Shown: positions 43,664-53,112, numbered from the stretch's first letter. The stretch: DNA of 64,000 bases from Streptomyces sp. JH34 (GCF_029428875.1 NZ_JAJSOO010000001.1:1798001-1862000); one strand, 5' to 3'. Notes: generated by a model from the letters alone, not told the origin. Numbers and translations: made by a program.

Positions 43664-44899
43664 CTACCGCGCGTCGTCCCCCGCCCCGCGGCCACGCGCC
43701 GCGCGGCGGATCCTGGACAGCACCGGCTCGCCACGGCGCCAGCGGTGACCGCCCTGGACCCTCGGGTCGTCCGTCACCTCGTACCGCTTCACGTAGGCAC
43801 CCAGGAACGCCTGGAGCGTCGCGACGGCCGGGATGGCGATCAGTGCCCCGACTGCGCCCATCAGCGCGGTACCCGCGACCACCGAGCCGAAGGCGACCGC
43901 CGGGTGGATGTCGACCGTCTTGGACGTGAGCTTCGGCTGCAGTGCGTAGTTCTCGAACTGCTGGTAGACCACGACGAAACCGAGCACCCACAGCGCGTAC
44001 CAGGGGTCGACCGTGAAGGCGATCAGCATGGGCAGAGCACCCGCCAGATACGTGCCGATCGTGGGGATGAACTGCGAGACGAGACCGACCCAGACCGCGA
44101 GCGCGGGGGCGTAGGGCACGCCGAGGGACACCAGCAGGATGTAGTGCGCCACGCCGGAGAACAGCGCCATCAGGCCGCGCGAATAGATGTAGCCACCGGT
44201 CTTGTCGACCGCGATCTCCCAGGCGCGCAGGACCTCGGCCTGGCGGGACGGCGGCAGCACGGAGCACAGCGCACGCCGCAGCCGGGGGCCGTCGGCGGCG
44301 AAGTAGAAGGAGAACAGGAAGATCATCAGCAGCCGGAACAGCCCGCCCAGCACGGTGGTGGAGACGTCGAGCACGCCGGTCGCACTGTTCTGCACGTATC
44401 TCTGGAGCCAGTCGGAGTGCAGCAGGCTGTCCTGCACCTCGACTCGGGAGAGCTCCGTGTGGAAGGTCTGGTTGACCCAGTTGATCACCGAGTCGAGGTA
44501 CTTGGGGAACTCCTCGACCATGTCGACGATCTGGCCGGCGAGCATCGAGCCGAGCAGGACGACGAAGCCGATACCGGCGATCAGCACGGCGATGAAGACC
44601 AGGAAGGTGGCGAGGCCCCTGCGTATCCCGCGCCCTGCCATGCGGCTGACGGCAGGCTCGATGGCCAGCGCGAGGAAGAAGGCGATGAGGACATTGGTCA
44701 GCAGACCGATGAGCTGGTAGAAGGCCCAGCTGCCCAGCTGGAAGCACCCGTAGAGCGCCAGGGCGAGGACCATCGCGCGCGGCAGCCAGCCGGGCATGCG
44801 GACGGGGCCGGCGCCGTGCGGCGGACCGGGTGGTGCGGCCGGCGGGACGGGCGGCGAGGCGGGCGGCTGGGTCTGGGCGGTCTCGTCTGTCAGTGCCAC
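43664..44899 (-). CDS. AI-2E family transporter-type membrane protein
   Basis: The product has 411 residues. A Pro/Gly-rich cytoplasmic N terminus precedes about seven hydrophobic helices (AFYQLIGLLTNVLIAFFLAL, LATFLVFIAVLIAGIGFVVL and LFRLLMIFLFSFYFAADGP among them). The conserved QFENYALQPKL and PAVATLQAFLGAYV motifs of the AI-2E/PerM/YdiK family are present. These proteins export signals, act as Na+/H+ antiporters, or remain undefined; no partner here narrows the role. GTG 44899 (VALTDETAQ) is chosen, though GTG 44917 is possible and neither has a clear ribosome-binding site. Confidence 0.88.
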   Translation of the reverse strand: MALTDETAQTQPPASPPVPPAAPPGPPHGAGPVRMPGWLPRAMVLALALYGCFQLGSWAFYQLIGLLTNVLIAFFLALAIEPAVSRMAGRGIRRGLATFLVFIAVLIAGIGFVVLLGSMLAGQIVDMVEEFPKYLDSVINWVNQTFHTELSRVEVQDSLLHSDWLQRYVQNSATGVLDVSTTVLGGLFRLLMIFLFSFYFAADGPRLRRALCSVLPPSRQAEVLRAWEIAVDKTGGYIYSRGLMALFSGVAHYILLVSLGVPYAPALAVWVGLVSQFIPTIGTYLAGALPMLIAFTVDPWYALWVLGFVVVYQQFENYALQPKLTSKTVDIHPAVAFGSVVAGTALMGAVGALIAIPAVATLQAFLGAYVKRYEVTDDPRVQGGHRWRRGEPVLSRIRRAARGRGAGDDAR

Positions 44900-45023
44900 G
44901 GGACAAGTTTCGCTCACCGCGGTGACAGCCGGCCGCCCGGCCCGGCGGCGCCCGCCGCGAGCGGCCCCGTCGCCCGGCGTGACCAGGTGACACGCTCGTA
45001 CCGGTGTGGCGGTACCCCGCCGC

Positions 45024-45218
45024 TCAGCGCCTGTCGGGGGGTACGCCCACCGCCGAGCAGACCCCGCGCCAGACGTCCTTGGCCTCCCAGCCCGCGGCGA
45101 GGGCCTCGTGCACCGTGCGGCCGCCGAGCTCCGCCATGACGTGATCGCGCGCGAAGGAGTCGGCATACGTCTCGCCGAAGTGATCCGCCATCCGTTCCCA
45201 GAAAATCGTCAACCGCAT
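45024..45218 (-). CDS. DUF3046 protein
   Basis: The product has 64 residues: MRLTIFWERMADHFGETYAD, followed by a helix pair and a GWEAKDVWRGVCSAVGVP end. The whole length corresponds to DUF3046, a small actinobacterial family regularly encoded near recA-recX. Mostly helical and acidic/aromatic at its N terminus; function unknown. It lies about 125 bases upstream of the AI-2E gene on the same strand. Confidence 0.85.
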   Translation of the reverse strand: MRLTIFWERMADHFGETYADSFARDHVMAELGGRTVHEALAAGWEAKDVWRGVCSAVGVPPDRR

Positions 45219-45297
45219 GACCCCAGTATCCCGCTCCTGAGAGTGCAGCCGGGCCGGGAGCCCCTGCCGTCGGCGTTTTCCCCTCTACGGTCGGTCC

Positions 45298-46212
45298 ATG
45301 GCTGGAACCGGAGCACATTCCCTTGCCCGCGCCGAGCAGTTCATCTGGCTCACCGCACGCGTTCTCGAGCAGCGGCGGTTCGCCCATCTCTTCCTGGGAG
45401 GGGGCGCGGACGCCGTCGAGACCGCACTCGCCGCCCATCTGAACGAGGACGGCGGCTACGGTCACGCTCTCGAACCCGATCTTCGCGGCCCTGTGAGCCA
45501 GCCGCTGCACACCGCTCACGCGCTGAGCGTCCTCGATTCGATCGGCCGCTGCGACGGTCTGCGCGTGGAGCGGATCTGCCGCTATCTGACGGACGTGTCG
45601 ACCAAGGAGGGCGCCCTGCCCGCGCTCCTTCCGTCCCAGCGCGGATATCCCGCGGCCCCCTTCATCCCCGTCGTGGACGACCCACCCGCCGAACTCCTCG
45701 CGACCGGACCTGTGGTCGGGCTCCTGCACCGCAATCAGGTGTGGCACGCCTGGCTCTTCCGGGCCACCGACTTCTGCTGGGCAGCCGTCGACGCCTTGGA
45801 GCAGTCCCACCCGTACGAGATCGAGGCGGCGGTCGCGTTCCTCGACGGCGTCCCGGACCGGTCACGTGCCGAGGCGGCCGCCGACCGACTCGGACAACTG
45901 GTGCGGGAGCAGAGGCTGGTGGTGCTCGACCCGCAGCGCCGCAGGGAATACCCGGTGGCCCCTGGTTATGCCCCGGGGGAGCACCATTTCCCGCACGACT
46001 ACGCACGCACGCCCGGATCGCTCGCCCGGCGGTGGTTCAGTGACGGTGAGCTGCAGAGGTCTCTGGACCATCTGGAGTCCGAACAGCAGGAGGACGGTGG
46101 CTGGCCGGTCAACTGGCGTCAGTGGGCGCCCGGAACGGCCCTGGAGGGCCGCCCGATCGAGACGCTGAAAGCCCTGCGGACCCTCAGGGACCACGGTCGC
46201 GGACCGCTCTGA
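45298..46212 (+). CDS. Alpha/alpha-toroid (terpene-cyclase-like fold) protein, unknown function
   Basis: The product has 304 residues. Repeats such as ALAAHLNEDGGYGHALEPDL and a late EQQEDGGWPVNWRQWAPG are QW-like motifs of the squalene-cyclase/prenyltransferase alpha/alpha-toroid fold. The DXDD or DDXXD catalytic motifs of true cyclases are not visible, so it may be a binding protein or an uncharacterised enzyme. No signal peptide. ATG 45298 is preceded by a GGTC-rich stretch. It is divergent from the DUF3046 gene (79-base gap) and convergent with azlD (10-base gap). Confidence 0.7.
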   Translation: MAGTGAHSLARAEQFIWLTARVLEQRRFAHLFLGGGADAVETALAAHLNEDGGYGHALEPDLRGPVSQPLHTAHALSVLDSIGRCDGLRVERICRYLTDVSTKEGALPALLPSQRGYPAAPFIPVVDDPPAELLATGPVVGLLHRNQVWHAWLFRATDFCWAAVDALEQSHPYEIEAAVAFLDGVPDRSRAEAAADRLGQLVREQRLVVLDPQRRREYPVAPGYAPGEHHFPHDYARTPGSLARRWFSDGELQRSLDHLESEQQEDGGWPVNWRQWAPGTALEGRPIETLKALRTLRDHGRGPL

Positions 46213-46222
46213 CGCGTCCGGA

Positions 46223-46528
46223 TCAGAGCAGCGCCCGCGCGAGGGCGGTGACCCCCACGGCGGCACCGACGACGACCAGGAAGGGAGCCCGCAGGACGAG
46301 GGCGAGTGCGGCCGCGGCGAGCCCTGCCGCTCGGGCGTCCAGGACCAGATGCTGTCCGGCGCCGAAGGTCTGCTGGGCCGTGAGGGCGGCGAGCAGGGCC
46401 ACCGGCAGGAGCGCCGCCATCCGCTGCACGAGGGGGCGTTCCAGGACTCCGGCGGGGACCAGGAGTCCCAGGAGCTTGGCGAGGTAGCAGCCCACGGCGG
46501 TGAGCCCGATGGCGATCCAGATGTTCAT
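46223..46528 (-). CDS. azlD: AzlD-family branched-chain amino acid exporter subunit
   Basis: The product has 101 residues with three to four membrane helices (IWIAIGLTAVGCYLAKLLGL, RMAALLPVALLAALTAQQTF, LVVVGAAVGVTALARALL). This is the small AzlD/YgaH subunit. Its ATG overlaps the azlC stop as ATGA, so it is translated together with AzlC. Confidence 0.88.
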   Translation of the reverse strand: MNIWIAIGLTAVGCYLAKLLGLLVPAGVLERPLVQRMAALLPVALLAALTAQQTFGAGQHLVLDARAAGLAAAALALVLRAPFLVVVGAAVGVTALARALL

Positions 46529-47304
46529 CGGCCCTCCGTGGGCGTCGTGCCTTCGGTGACGGTTCGGTCCGTGGAGCTCCGGCCGCGGCCCTTGAGGAAG
46601 AGGACGACCGGCGCCGCCAGCGCGGAGGCGAGCACGGGCGCGCCCGCCGGCAGCACCGGCAGGAGGCCCAGCGCCAGCAGGACCGCGAGCCCCGCTGTGA
46701 CGCGCTCCGTGGTGCTCTTCAGCATCGGTGCGAGCAGGGCGAGGAACACGGCGGGGCTCGCGGCGTCCAGCCCCCAGGCATCCGTGTCGCCGAGCGCCTC
46801 CGCCCCGAGCGCTCCGACGAGCGTGGTCAGGTTCCACAGGGCGTAGAGAGTGAGCCCGGTGACGGTGAACCCGATGCGTGCGGCACGCCTGGTGGGCTGG
46901 GGCAGGGTGACGGCGGTCGTCTCGTCGATGACCCACTGGGCGGCGAAGGGGCGCAGTACGCGTGGCAGGGCGAGGAGCTGCGACAGCCGGAGCCCGTAGA
47001 AGGCGTTGCGGACGCCCAGGAAGAACGCCCCGGCCGCGGCGGTGTAGGGGTTGCCGCCGGCCGCGAGGGCGCCGACGAGGGCGAACTGCGAGGCGCCGGT
47101 GAAGACGAGGAGGCTCAACGCGCAGGTCTGGAGAAGGGTGAGTCCGGAGCCTGCCGAGGTCACGCCGAAGGCGAATCCGGAGAGACCCACGGCTGTGCCC
47201 ACGCCGAGGGCGTCCCGGACGACGGCGGCGTCCGGCTTCTCGGTGCCGGCGCCCGGCGTCCCGAGGGCGCCGGTGCTCTGAGGGGATGCTGTCTGTTCTG
47301 CCAC
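46525..47304 (-). CDS. azlC: AzlC-family branched-chain amino acid exporter subunit
   Basis: The product has 259 residues. The AzlC/YgaZ pattern is clear: ALGVGTAVGLSGFAFGV, LLVFTGASQFALVGALAAGG, FFLGVRNAFYGLRLS and WVIDETTAV. With AzlD it forms a probable exporter of branched-chain amino acids or analogues. GTG 47304 (VAEQTASPQ) is preferred. It lies 10 bases after the AraC-type regulator stop in the same orientation, so that regulator probably controls it in cis as one operon. Confidence 0.9.
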   Translation of the reverse strand: MAEQTASPQSTGALGTPGAGTEKPDAAVVRDALGVGTAVGLSGFAFGVTSAGSGLTLLQTCALSLLVFTGASQFALVGALAAGGNPYTAAAGAFFLGVRNAFYGLRLSQLLALPRVLRPFAAQWVIDETTAVTLPQPTRRAARIGFTVTGLTLYALWNLTTLVGALGAEALGDTDAWGLDAASPAVFLALLAPMLKSTTERVTAGLAVLLALGLLPVLPAGAPVLASALAAPVVLFLKGRGRSSTDRTVTEGTTPTEGR

Positions 47305-47314
47305 GCCCGAGACG

Positions 47315-48178
47315 CTACGTCGAGGTGCCCCCGCCGGTCTTGTACGTTCTTGCACGCTCGCGCCGGTAGGCCCCCGGAGTCACCCCGACGATCCGGGTGA
47401 AGTGACGGTTGAGGTGGGGCTGGTCGGTGAAGCCGACGGCGGCCGCCGCCTCGGCGGGGGCGGTCCCCGCGTCGAGCATGCGCCGCGCACGCCGCACGCG
47501 GGCGTCGGTGAGCCAGGTGTGCGGGGGCATCCCGTACTCCTTCTTGAAGGCGCGCAGCAGCGCGAAGGGGCTGGTCCCCAGTTCCGTGGCGAGTGCTTCC
47601 AGGGTGGGCGGGCGCTCCATCCGTTCCTCCAGCGCCGCCCGGGCGCGTAGGGCGTCGCGGGCACCGGCGCGGTGCGAGGTCCTGGTCGGCAGCACACTGC
47701 CGTGGCGGTCGAGCAGCCCGGCCACCAGGACGCGCAGGACGCTGTCGGCGGCCAGGGCGTTGCCCTCCTCGGCCGCCCGGTGGACCTCGGTGATCAGCCG
47801 GGCGGCGAACGGGTCCCGCACGCAGGTCTCGGTGAATGCGACCGTCCCGCGGAGGCTCGTCAGGTCGGCCGCGATGTCGTTGACCACCTGGGCGGACGGG
47901 TAGAGCGTGGCGTACACCCATCCCTCGGCCACTCCGGCGCGGGCGCTGTGCGGCACCTCCGGGTTGATCATGACCACGGTGCCGGGGCCGGCGTGCACGG
48001 TGCCGCCGGGGAGGCCCACGTCCTCCACACCTCTGGAGACCGAGCCGAACACGAAGCCCTCGTGGCTGTGGCGCGGAAAGGTGTGGCCGACATAGCGGGC
48101 GCGCAGCAGATCGAGCTGGGGCAGCTCCGTGTACTGCCAGTGCCTCGCCCACTCCTGTGTCGTGTCCACCTCCGGCAT
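47315..48178 (-). CDS. AraC-family transcriptional regulator
   Basis: The product has 287 residues. An N-terminal cupin (FPRHSHEGFVFG, GTVHAGPGTVVMINP) binds the effector, and a C-terminal pair of helix-turn-helices (LEALATELGTSPFALLRAFK and EAAAAVGFTDQPHLNRHFTR) binds DNA. ATG 48178 begins MPEVDTTQEW. It heads an operon with azlC and azlD and is divergent from lhr (about 100 bases between the starts). The likely effector is an amino acid related to the AzlCD substrate; this is inference from gene order. Confidence 0.92.
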   Translation of the reverse strand: MPEVDTTQEWARHWQYTELPQLDLLRARYVGHTFPRHSHEGFVFGSVSRGVEDVGLPGGTVHAGPGTVVMINPEVPHSARAGVAEGWVYATLYPSAQVVNDIAADLTSLRGTVAFTETCVRDPFAARLITEVHRAAEEGNALAADSVLRVLVAGLLDRHGSVLPTRTSHRAGARDALRARAALEERMERPPTLEALATELGTSPFALLRAFKKEYGMPPHTWLTDARVRRARRMLDAGTAPAEAAAAVGFTDQPHLNRHFTRIVGVTPGAYRRERARTYKTGGGTST

Positions 48179-48279
48179 ATTCGTATTCTCGCAGGTCCAG
48201 GCAGTGCGGGAAGTCCGTGGAGGTGAGCGGCGGGCACGTCCACCGGCCGTTGTCGGTGGTGGGGTGCACGATGGGGGGC

Positions 48280-51200
48280 ATGGCAGGTTCCGCACTCGAT
48301 TCGTTCTCGCCCGCGACCCGCAGCTGGTTCGCGGGCGCCTTCGACGCGCCCACCGCGGCGCAGGAGGGGGCCTGGCGGGCCATCGGCGAGGGTTCGGACG
48401 TGCTGGTCGTCGCACCGACCGGTTCGGGCAAGACACTGGCCGCGTTCATGGCCTCGCTCGACCGGCTGGCTGCCGTCCCGCCGCCCGCCGAGGCGAAGAA
48501 GCGCTGTCGCGTGCTGTACGTGTCACCGATGAAGGCGCTCGCCGTGGACGTGGAGCGGAATCTGCGGTCGCCACTGACCGGGATCCGTCAGGAGTCGGTG
48601 CGCCTGGGTCTGCCCGAGCCCGAGGTACGGGTGGGGATCCGTTCCGGGGACACCCCTCCTGCCGAGCGCCGTTCGATGGCGACGAAGCCCCCGGACATCC
48701 TGATCACCACCCCCGAATCGCTGTTCCTGATGCTCACCTCCTCGGCCCGGGACGCGCTGGCCGGGGTGGAGACGGTGATCGTGGACGAGGTGCACGCCGT
48801 CGCGGGCACCAAGCGCGGCGCCCATCTGGCCGTGTCCCTCGAGCGCCTGGACGAGTTGTTGCCGCGTCCCGCACGGCGTATCGGGCTGTCGGCCACGGTC
48901 CGCCCGGTCGACGAGGTCGCGCGGTTCCTGTCGCCGCAGCGGAAGGTGGAGGTCGTCCAGCCCCCGTCCGCCAAGGAATTCGACCTCTCCGTCGTGGTCC
49001 CGGTGGAGGATCTGGGCGAGCTGAGCGGCTCCCCTGCCACGGGTGACGAGGGCGGCCAGGCGGAGAAGCCGTCGATCTGGCCGCATGTCGAGGAGCGGAT
49101 CGCCGATCTCGTCCAGTCCCACCGCTCCACGATCGTCTTCGCCAACTCACGGCGGCTGGCGGAGCGTCTGTGCAACCGGCTGAACGAGATCGCCTACGAG
49201 CGGGCGACCGGCGCCGCGTTCGAGGAGGAGCCGGGCACCGGCGGGCCCCTGCCCGAGGCCCACTCCCCCGCCGAGATCATGGCGCAGTCCGGGGCGGCGA
49301 AAGGGGCTCCGCCGGTCCTCGCCCGCGCGCATCACGGCTCGGTCTCCAAGGAGCAGCGCTCCCAGGTCGAGGAGGACCTGAAGGCGGGCCGGCTGCCCGC
49401 CGTGGTCGCCACGTCCAGCCTGGAGCTGGGAATCGACATGGGCGCGGTCGACCTGGTGATCCAGGTCGAGTCACCGCCGTCCGTGGCGTCGGGGCTGCAG
49501 CGGGTGGGACGCGCCGGACACCAGGTCGGCGCCGTCTCCACCGGCGTGGTCTTCCCCAAGTACCGGGGCGACCTGGTGCAGGCGGCCGTCGTCACCGAGC
49601 GGATGCGCGAGGGCGCCATCGAGGCTCTGCGGATCCCGTCCAACCCCTTGGACGTGCTCGCCCAGCAGATCGTCGCCACGGTCGCACTCGACAGCTGGCA
49701 GGCCGACGACCTGCTCGCCCTGGCACGCCGGGCCGCTCCCTTCGCCTCACTCCCCGAGTCCGCGTTCACAGCGGTGCTCGACATGCTCGCCGGGCGCTAT
49801 CCGTCCGACGCCTTCGCGGAGTTGCGGCCCCGCGTGGTGTGGGACCGCGTCACCGGCACGGTCACGGGCCGCCCCGGTGCCCAGCGGCTCGCCGTCACCT
49901 CGGGCGGCACCATCCCAGACCGCGGGCTCTTCGGTGTCTTCCTGGCCGGCGCGGACCCCAAGAAGGGCGGCGGACGCGTCGGTGAGCTGGACGAGGAGAT
50001 GGTCTACGAGTCCCGGGTCGGCGATGTCTTCACCCTGGGCACCACGTCCTGGCGGATCGAGGACATCACGAGGGACCGTGTGCTCGTCTCGCCCGCCCCC
50101 GGTGTCCCGGGCCGCCTGCCGTTCTGGAAGGGCGACCAACTGGGCCGGCCGCTGGAGCTGGGCCGCGCGCTGGGCGCGTTCCTCCGTGAGCTCGGGGGGC
50201 TGTCCCCCGAGGACGCCAGGCTGCGGCTGCTCACGGCCGGGCTCGACGCCTGGGCCGCGGACAACATCCTGTCCTACCTCGACGAGCAGCGCCGGGCCTG
50301 CGGCCATGTCCCGGACGACCGGACCGTCCTCGTCGAGAGGTTCCGCGACGAGCTGGGCGACTGGCGGGTCGTGGTGCATTCACCGTTCGGCGCCCAGGTG
50401 CACGCCCCGTGGGCGCTCGCCCTGTCCGCCCGGCTCAGCGAGCGGTACGGAATGGACGCCCAGGTGATGCACGCCGACGACGGCATCGTTCTGCGGCTTC
50501 CGGACGCCGATCTGATGGGGCTCGACCTCCTCGACTTCGACCCGGTCCAGGCGGACGCGGCCGGGACAGGCGGGGAGGCGGGGCGGGGCGACACCGGCCC
50601 GGGATTCCCCGCCGCGGGGTACGACAACGATCAGCCTCCCGTCGCGGCCGCCGACGTGGTGTTCGACAAGGGAGAGATCAGCCAGGTCGTCACCGAACAG
50701 GTCGGCGGATCGGCCCTGTTCGCCTCCCGGTTCCGCGAGTGCGCCGCGCGTGCCCTGCTGTTGCCCCGGCGGAGCCCCGGCAAGCGGACCCCGCTGTGGC
50801 AACAGCGTCAGCGCGCCTCTCAACTGCTCCAGGTGGCATCCGAGTTCGGCTCGTTCCCGATCGTCCTCGAAGCGGTCCGCGAATGCCTCCAGGACGTCTT
50901 CGACGTGCCCGGACTCACCGAGCTGATGGGCGATCTGGAGGCCCGCCGGGTGCGCCTGGTCGAGGTGACCACGCCCGAGCCGTCACCCTTCGCCCGCTCG
51001 CTCCTGTTCGGATACGTCGCCCAGTTCCTGTACGAGGGCGACTCGCCCCTCGCTGAGAGACGGGCGGCAGCCCTCTCGCTCGACTCCCACCTCCTGGCGG
51101 AGCTGCTCGGCCAGGCGGAGCTGCGCGAGCTGCTCGACGCCGACGTCCTCGGCGAACTGGAGCGTGAACTCCAGTGGCTGACGGACGACAGGAAGATCAA

Positions 51201-52992
51201 GGACGTCGAGGGCGTCGCCGATCTGCTGCGCGTACTCGGCCCCCTCACCGCCGCCGAACTGTCGGAGCGCGGCGCGGACGCCCCCTGGGCCCCGGAGTTG
51301 GAGACGTCGCGACGCGCCATCCAGGTCCGCATCGGCGGGACGGCTCACTGGGCAGCCGTGGAGGACGCGGGCCGGCTGCGCGACGCACTCGGCACCGCGC
51401 TTCCGGTAGGCGTCCCCGAAGCGTTCACCGAGCCGGTCAAGGACCCCCTCGGCGATCTCCTCGCCCGCTACGCCCGTACGCACGGCCCGTTCACCAGCAC
51501 ACAGGCCGCGAGCCGCTTCGGCCTCGGCATCGCCGTCACGGACGGGGCACTTCAGCGGCTCGCCGCGTCGGGCCGTGTGGTCCAGGGGGAGTTCCACCCG
51601 GCCGGTATCGGCCAGGAGTGGTGCGATGCCACGGTCCTGCGACGGCTTCGCCGCCGGTCGCTCGCCGCGCTCCGCCAGGAGCTGGAGCCGGTCCCGCCCG
51701 CGGCGCTCGCCGGCTTCCTGCCCCAGTGGCAGCACCTCGGCGACAACAGCCTGCGCGGGATCGACGGACTGGCACGCGCCATCGAGCAGTTGCAGGGCTC
51801 ACCTGTTCCCGCGTCCGCCCTCGAGAAGCTGATCCTGCCGAGCCGCGTCGGGGGATACACCCCCGCCATGCTCGACGAGCTCACGACCACCGGCGAGGTC
51901 GTCTGGGCCGGGGCGGGGGCCCTGGCGGGAAAGGACGGCTGGATCTCCGTCTACCTGGCGGACAGTGCGCCGCTGCTGCTCCCGCCGCCTCACCCGCTGG
52001 AGAAGACCGCGCTGCACGAATCGGTTCTCACCGCGCTTTCCGGCGGGTACGGCCTCTTCTTCCGGCAGATCGCCGATCAGGTCCGGGCCACTACCCACCC
52101 GGACTGCACCGATCCGCAGCTGGCCGACGCTTTTTGGGATCTGGTCTGGTCCGGCCGTCTCACCAACGACACGCTCGCCCCCTTGCGTTCACTCCTCGGC
52201 TCGGGGCGCACTGCGGGATCCACCGCGCACCGCGCGAGGCGCAATGTTCCGCGCGGCCGTTACGGCTCGCTGACGGCGGCCGCCCGCCCGACCTCCCGGA
52301 CCGGTCCGCCGACCGTGTCGGGACGATGGTCGCTGCTGCCCCAGGCCGAGCCCGATCCCACCCATCGCGCACACGCCCTGGCCCGGACGCTCCTCGACCG
52401 CCATGGCGTGGTGACCCGGGGCGCGGTGCAGGCCGAGGGTGTCGAGGGCGGCTTCTCGGCGGTCTACCGTGTTCTCGCGGCCTTCGAGGACAGCGGGCAG
52501 GCCCGCCGTGGCTACGTCGTCGAAGGACTCGGCGCCGCGCAGTTCTCCATGGACGGTGCGGTGGACCGCCTCAGGGCGGCCTCCACCGCGCGCGACCGGG
52601 CCGACCCGGGAGCTGCGCCCCGGGCCCTGGTCCTCGCGGCGGCCGACCCCGCCAACGCCTACGGTGCGGCTCTGCCCTGGCCCGAGTCACCGGACGGTGC
52701 GGGACACAAGCCCGGCCGGAAGGCGGGCGCGCTGGTGGTCCTGGTGGACGGCGAACTGACGCTCTACATGGAACGCGGCGGCAAATCCCTTCTCGCGTGG
52801 CCCACCGACCCGGCCGACCCGGCACTCCGCGCGGCCGCCGACGCGCTCGCTTCGGCAGCACGCGCGGGCACGCTCGGCACGGTCACGGTGGAGCGCACCA
52901 ACGGCGCCTCCTCCCTCACTTCCCCCCTCGGCAGGACCTTGGAGGCCGCCGGCTTCCTCGCCACGCCGCGAGGTCTGCGGCTGCGCGCCTGA
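48280..52992 (+). CDS. lhr: Large DNA helicase Lhr
   Basis: The product has 1570 residues, the usual size of bacterial Lhr. An SF2 core (Walker A APTGSGKT, DEVH box VIVDEVHAVAG, LSATVRP, motif VI QRVGRAGH) is followed by the winged helix, Lhr-type beta domain and a 600-residue C-terminal domain found only in the full-length family. A poorly conserved Gly-rich insert (TGGEAGRGDTGPG) lies near residue 770. Lhr is a 3'-5' translocase linked to mutagen-response in actinobacteria. ATG 48280 is used; ATG 48271 is an in-frame alternative. It is followed by the Nei-type glycosylase gene, a pairing suggestive of joint action in lesion repair. Confidence 0.95.
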   Translation: MAGSALDSFSPATRSWFAGAFDAPTAAQEGAWRAIGEGSDVLVVAPTGSGKTLAAFMASLDRLAAVPPPAEAKKRCRVLYVSPMKALAVDVERNLRSPLTGIRQESVRLGLPEPEVRVGIRSGDTPPAERRSMATKPPDILITTPESLFLMLTSSARDALAGVETVIVDEVHAVAGTKRGAHLAVSLERLDELLPRPARRIGLSATVRPVDEVARFLSPQRKVEVVQPPSAKEFDLSVVVPVEDLGELSGSPATGDEGGQAEKPSIWPHVEERIADLVQSHRSTIVFANSRRLAERLCNRLNEIAYERATGAAFEEEPGTGGPLPEAHSPAEIMAQSGAAKGAPPVLARAHHGSVSKEQRSQVEEDLKAGRLPAVVATSSLELGIDMGAVDLVIQVESPPSVASGLQRVGRAGHQVGAVSTGVVFPKYRGDLVQAAVVTERMREGAIEALRIPSNPLDVLAQQIVATVALDSWQADDLLALARRAAPFASLPESAFTAVLDMLAGRYPSDAFAELRPRVVWDRVTGTVTGRPGAQRLAVTSGGTIPDRGLFGVFLAGADPKKGGGRVGELDEEMVYESRVGDVFTLGTTSWRIEDITRDRVLVSPAPGVPGRLPFWKGDQLGRPLELGRALGAFLRELGGLSPEDARLRLLTAGLDAWAADNILSYLDEQRRACGHVPDDRTVLVERFRDELGDWRVVVHSPFGAQVHAPWALALSARLSERYGMDAQVMHADDGIVLRLPDADLMGLDLLDFDPVQADAAGTGGEAGRGDTGPGFPAAGYDNDQPPVAAADVVFDKGEISQVVTEQVGGSALFASRFRECAARALLLPRRSPGKRTPLWQQRQRASQLLQVASEFGSFPIVLEAVRECLQDVFDVPGLTELMGDLEARRVRLVEVTTPEPSPFARSLLFGYVAQFLYEGDSPLAERRAAALSLDSHLLAELLGQAELRELLDADVLGELERELQWLTDDRKIKDVEGVADLLRVLGPLTAAELSERGADAPWAPELETSRRAIQVRIGGTAHWAAVEDAGRLRDALGTALPVGVPEAFTEPVKDPLGDLLARYARTHGPFTSTQAASRFGLGIAVTDGALQRLAASGRVVQGEFHPAGIGQEWCDATVLRRLRRRSLAALRQELEPVPPAALAGFLPQWQHLGDNSLRGIDGLARAIEQLQGSPVPASALEKLILPSRVGGYTPAMLDELTTTGEVVWAGAGALAGKDGWISVYLADSAPLLLPPPHPLEKTALHESVLTALSGGYGLFFRQIADQVRATTHPDCTDPQLADAFWDLVWSGRLTNDTLAPLRSLLGSGRTAGSTAHRARRNVPRGRYGSLTAAARPTSRTGPPTVSGRWSLLPQAEPDPTHRAHALARTLLDRHGVVTRGAVQAEGVEGGFSAVYRVLAAFEDSGQARRGYVVEGLGAAQFSMDGAVDRLRAASTARDRADPGAAPRALVLAAADPANAYGAALPWPESPDGAGHKPGRKAGALVVLVDGELTLYMERGGKSLLAWPTDPADPALRAAADALASAARAGTLGTVTVERTNGASSLTSPLGRTLEAAGFLATPRGLRLRA

Positions 52993-53025
52993 GAACGGCT
53001 CGGCTCGCGGCCACAGCCCCGCACC

Positions 53026-53097
53026 GCAGTGACCGCCATGACGGCAGTGACCGCGGTGACCGCAGTGACCGCAGTGACCGCAGTGACCGCAGTGACC
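53026..53097 (+). repeat. 9-bp tandem repeat, eight units, before the glycosylase gene
   Basis: GCAGTGACC repeats head to tail from 53026 to 53097, with units 2 (GCCATGACG) and 4 (GCGGTGACC) degenerate and the last four perfect. It fills most of the 120-base gap between lhr and the glycosylase start and includes no ribosome-binding site. Read in the glycosylase frame it encodes (Thr-Ala-Val)n. Confidence 0.95.
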
Positions 53098-53112
53098 GCG
53101 CATGATGGATGC

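Noticed and set aside
53029..53112. N-terminal extension of the glycosylase with Thr-Ala-Val repeats as the true start
   Set aside because: Fpg/Nei enzymes need proline as residue 2 after Met removal, so ATG 53113 is the functional start.
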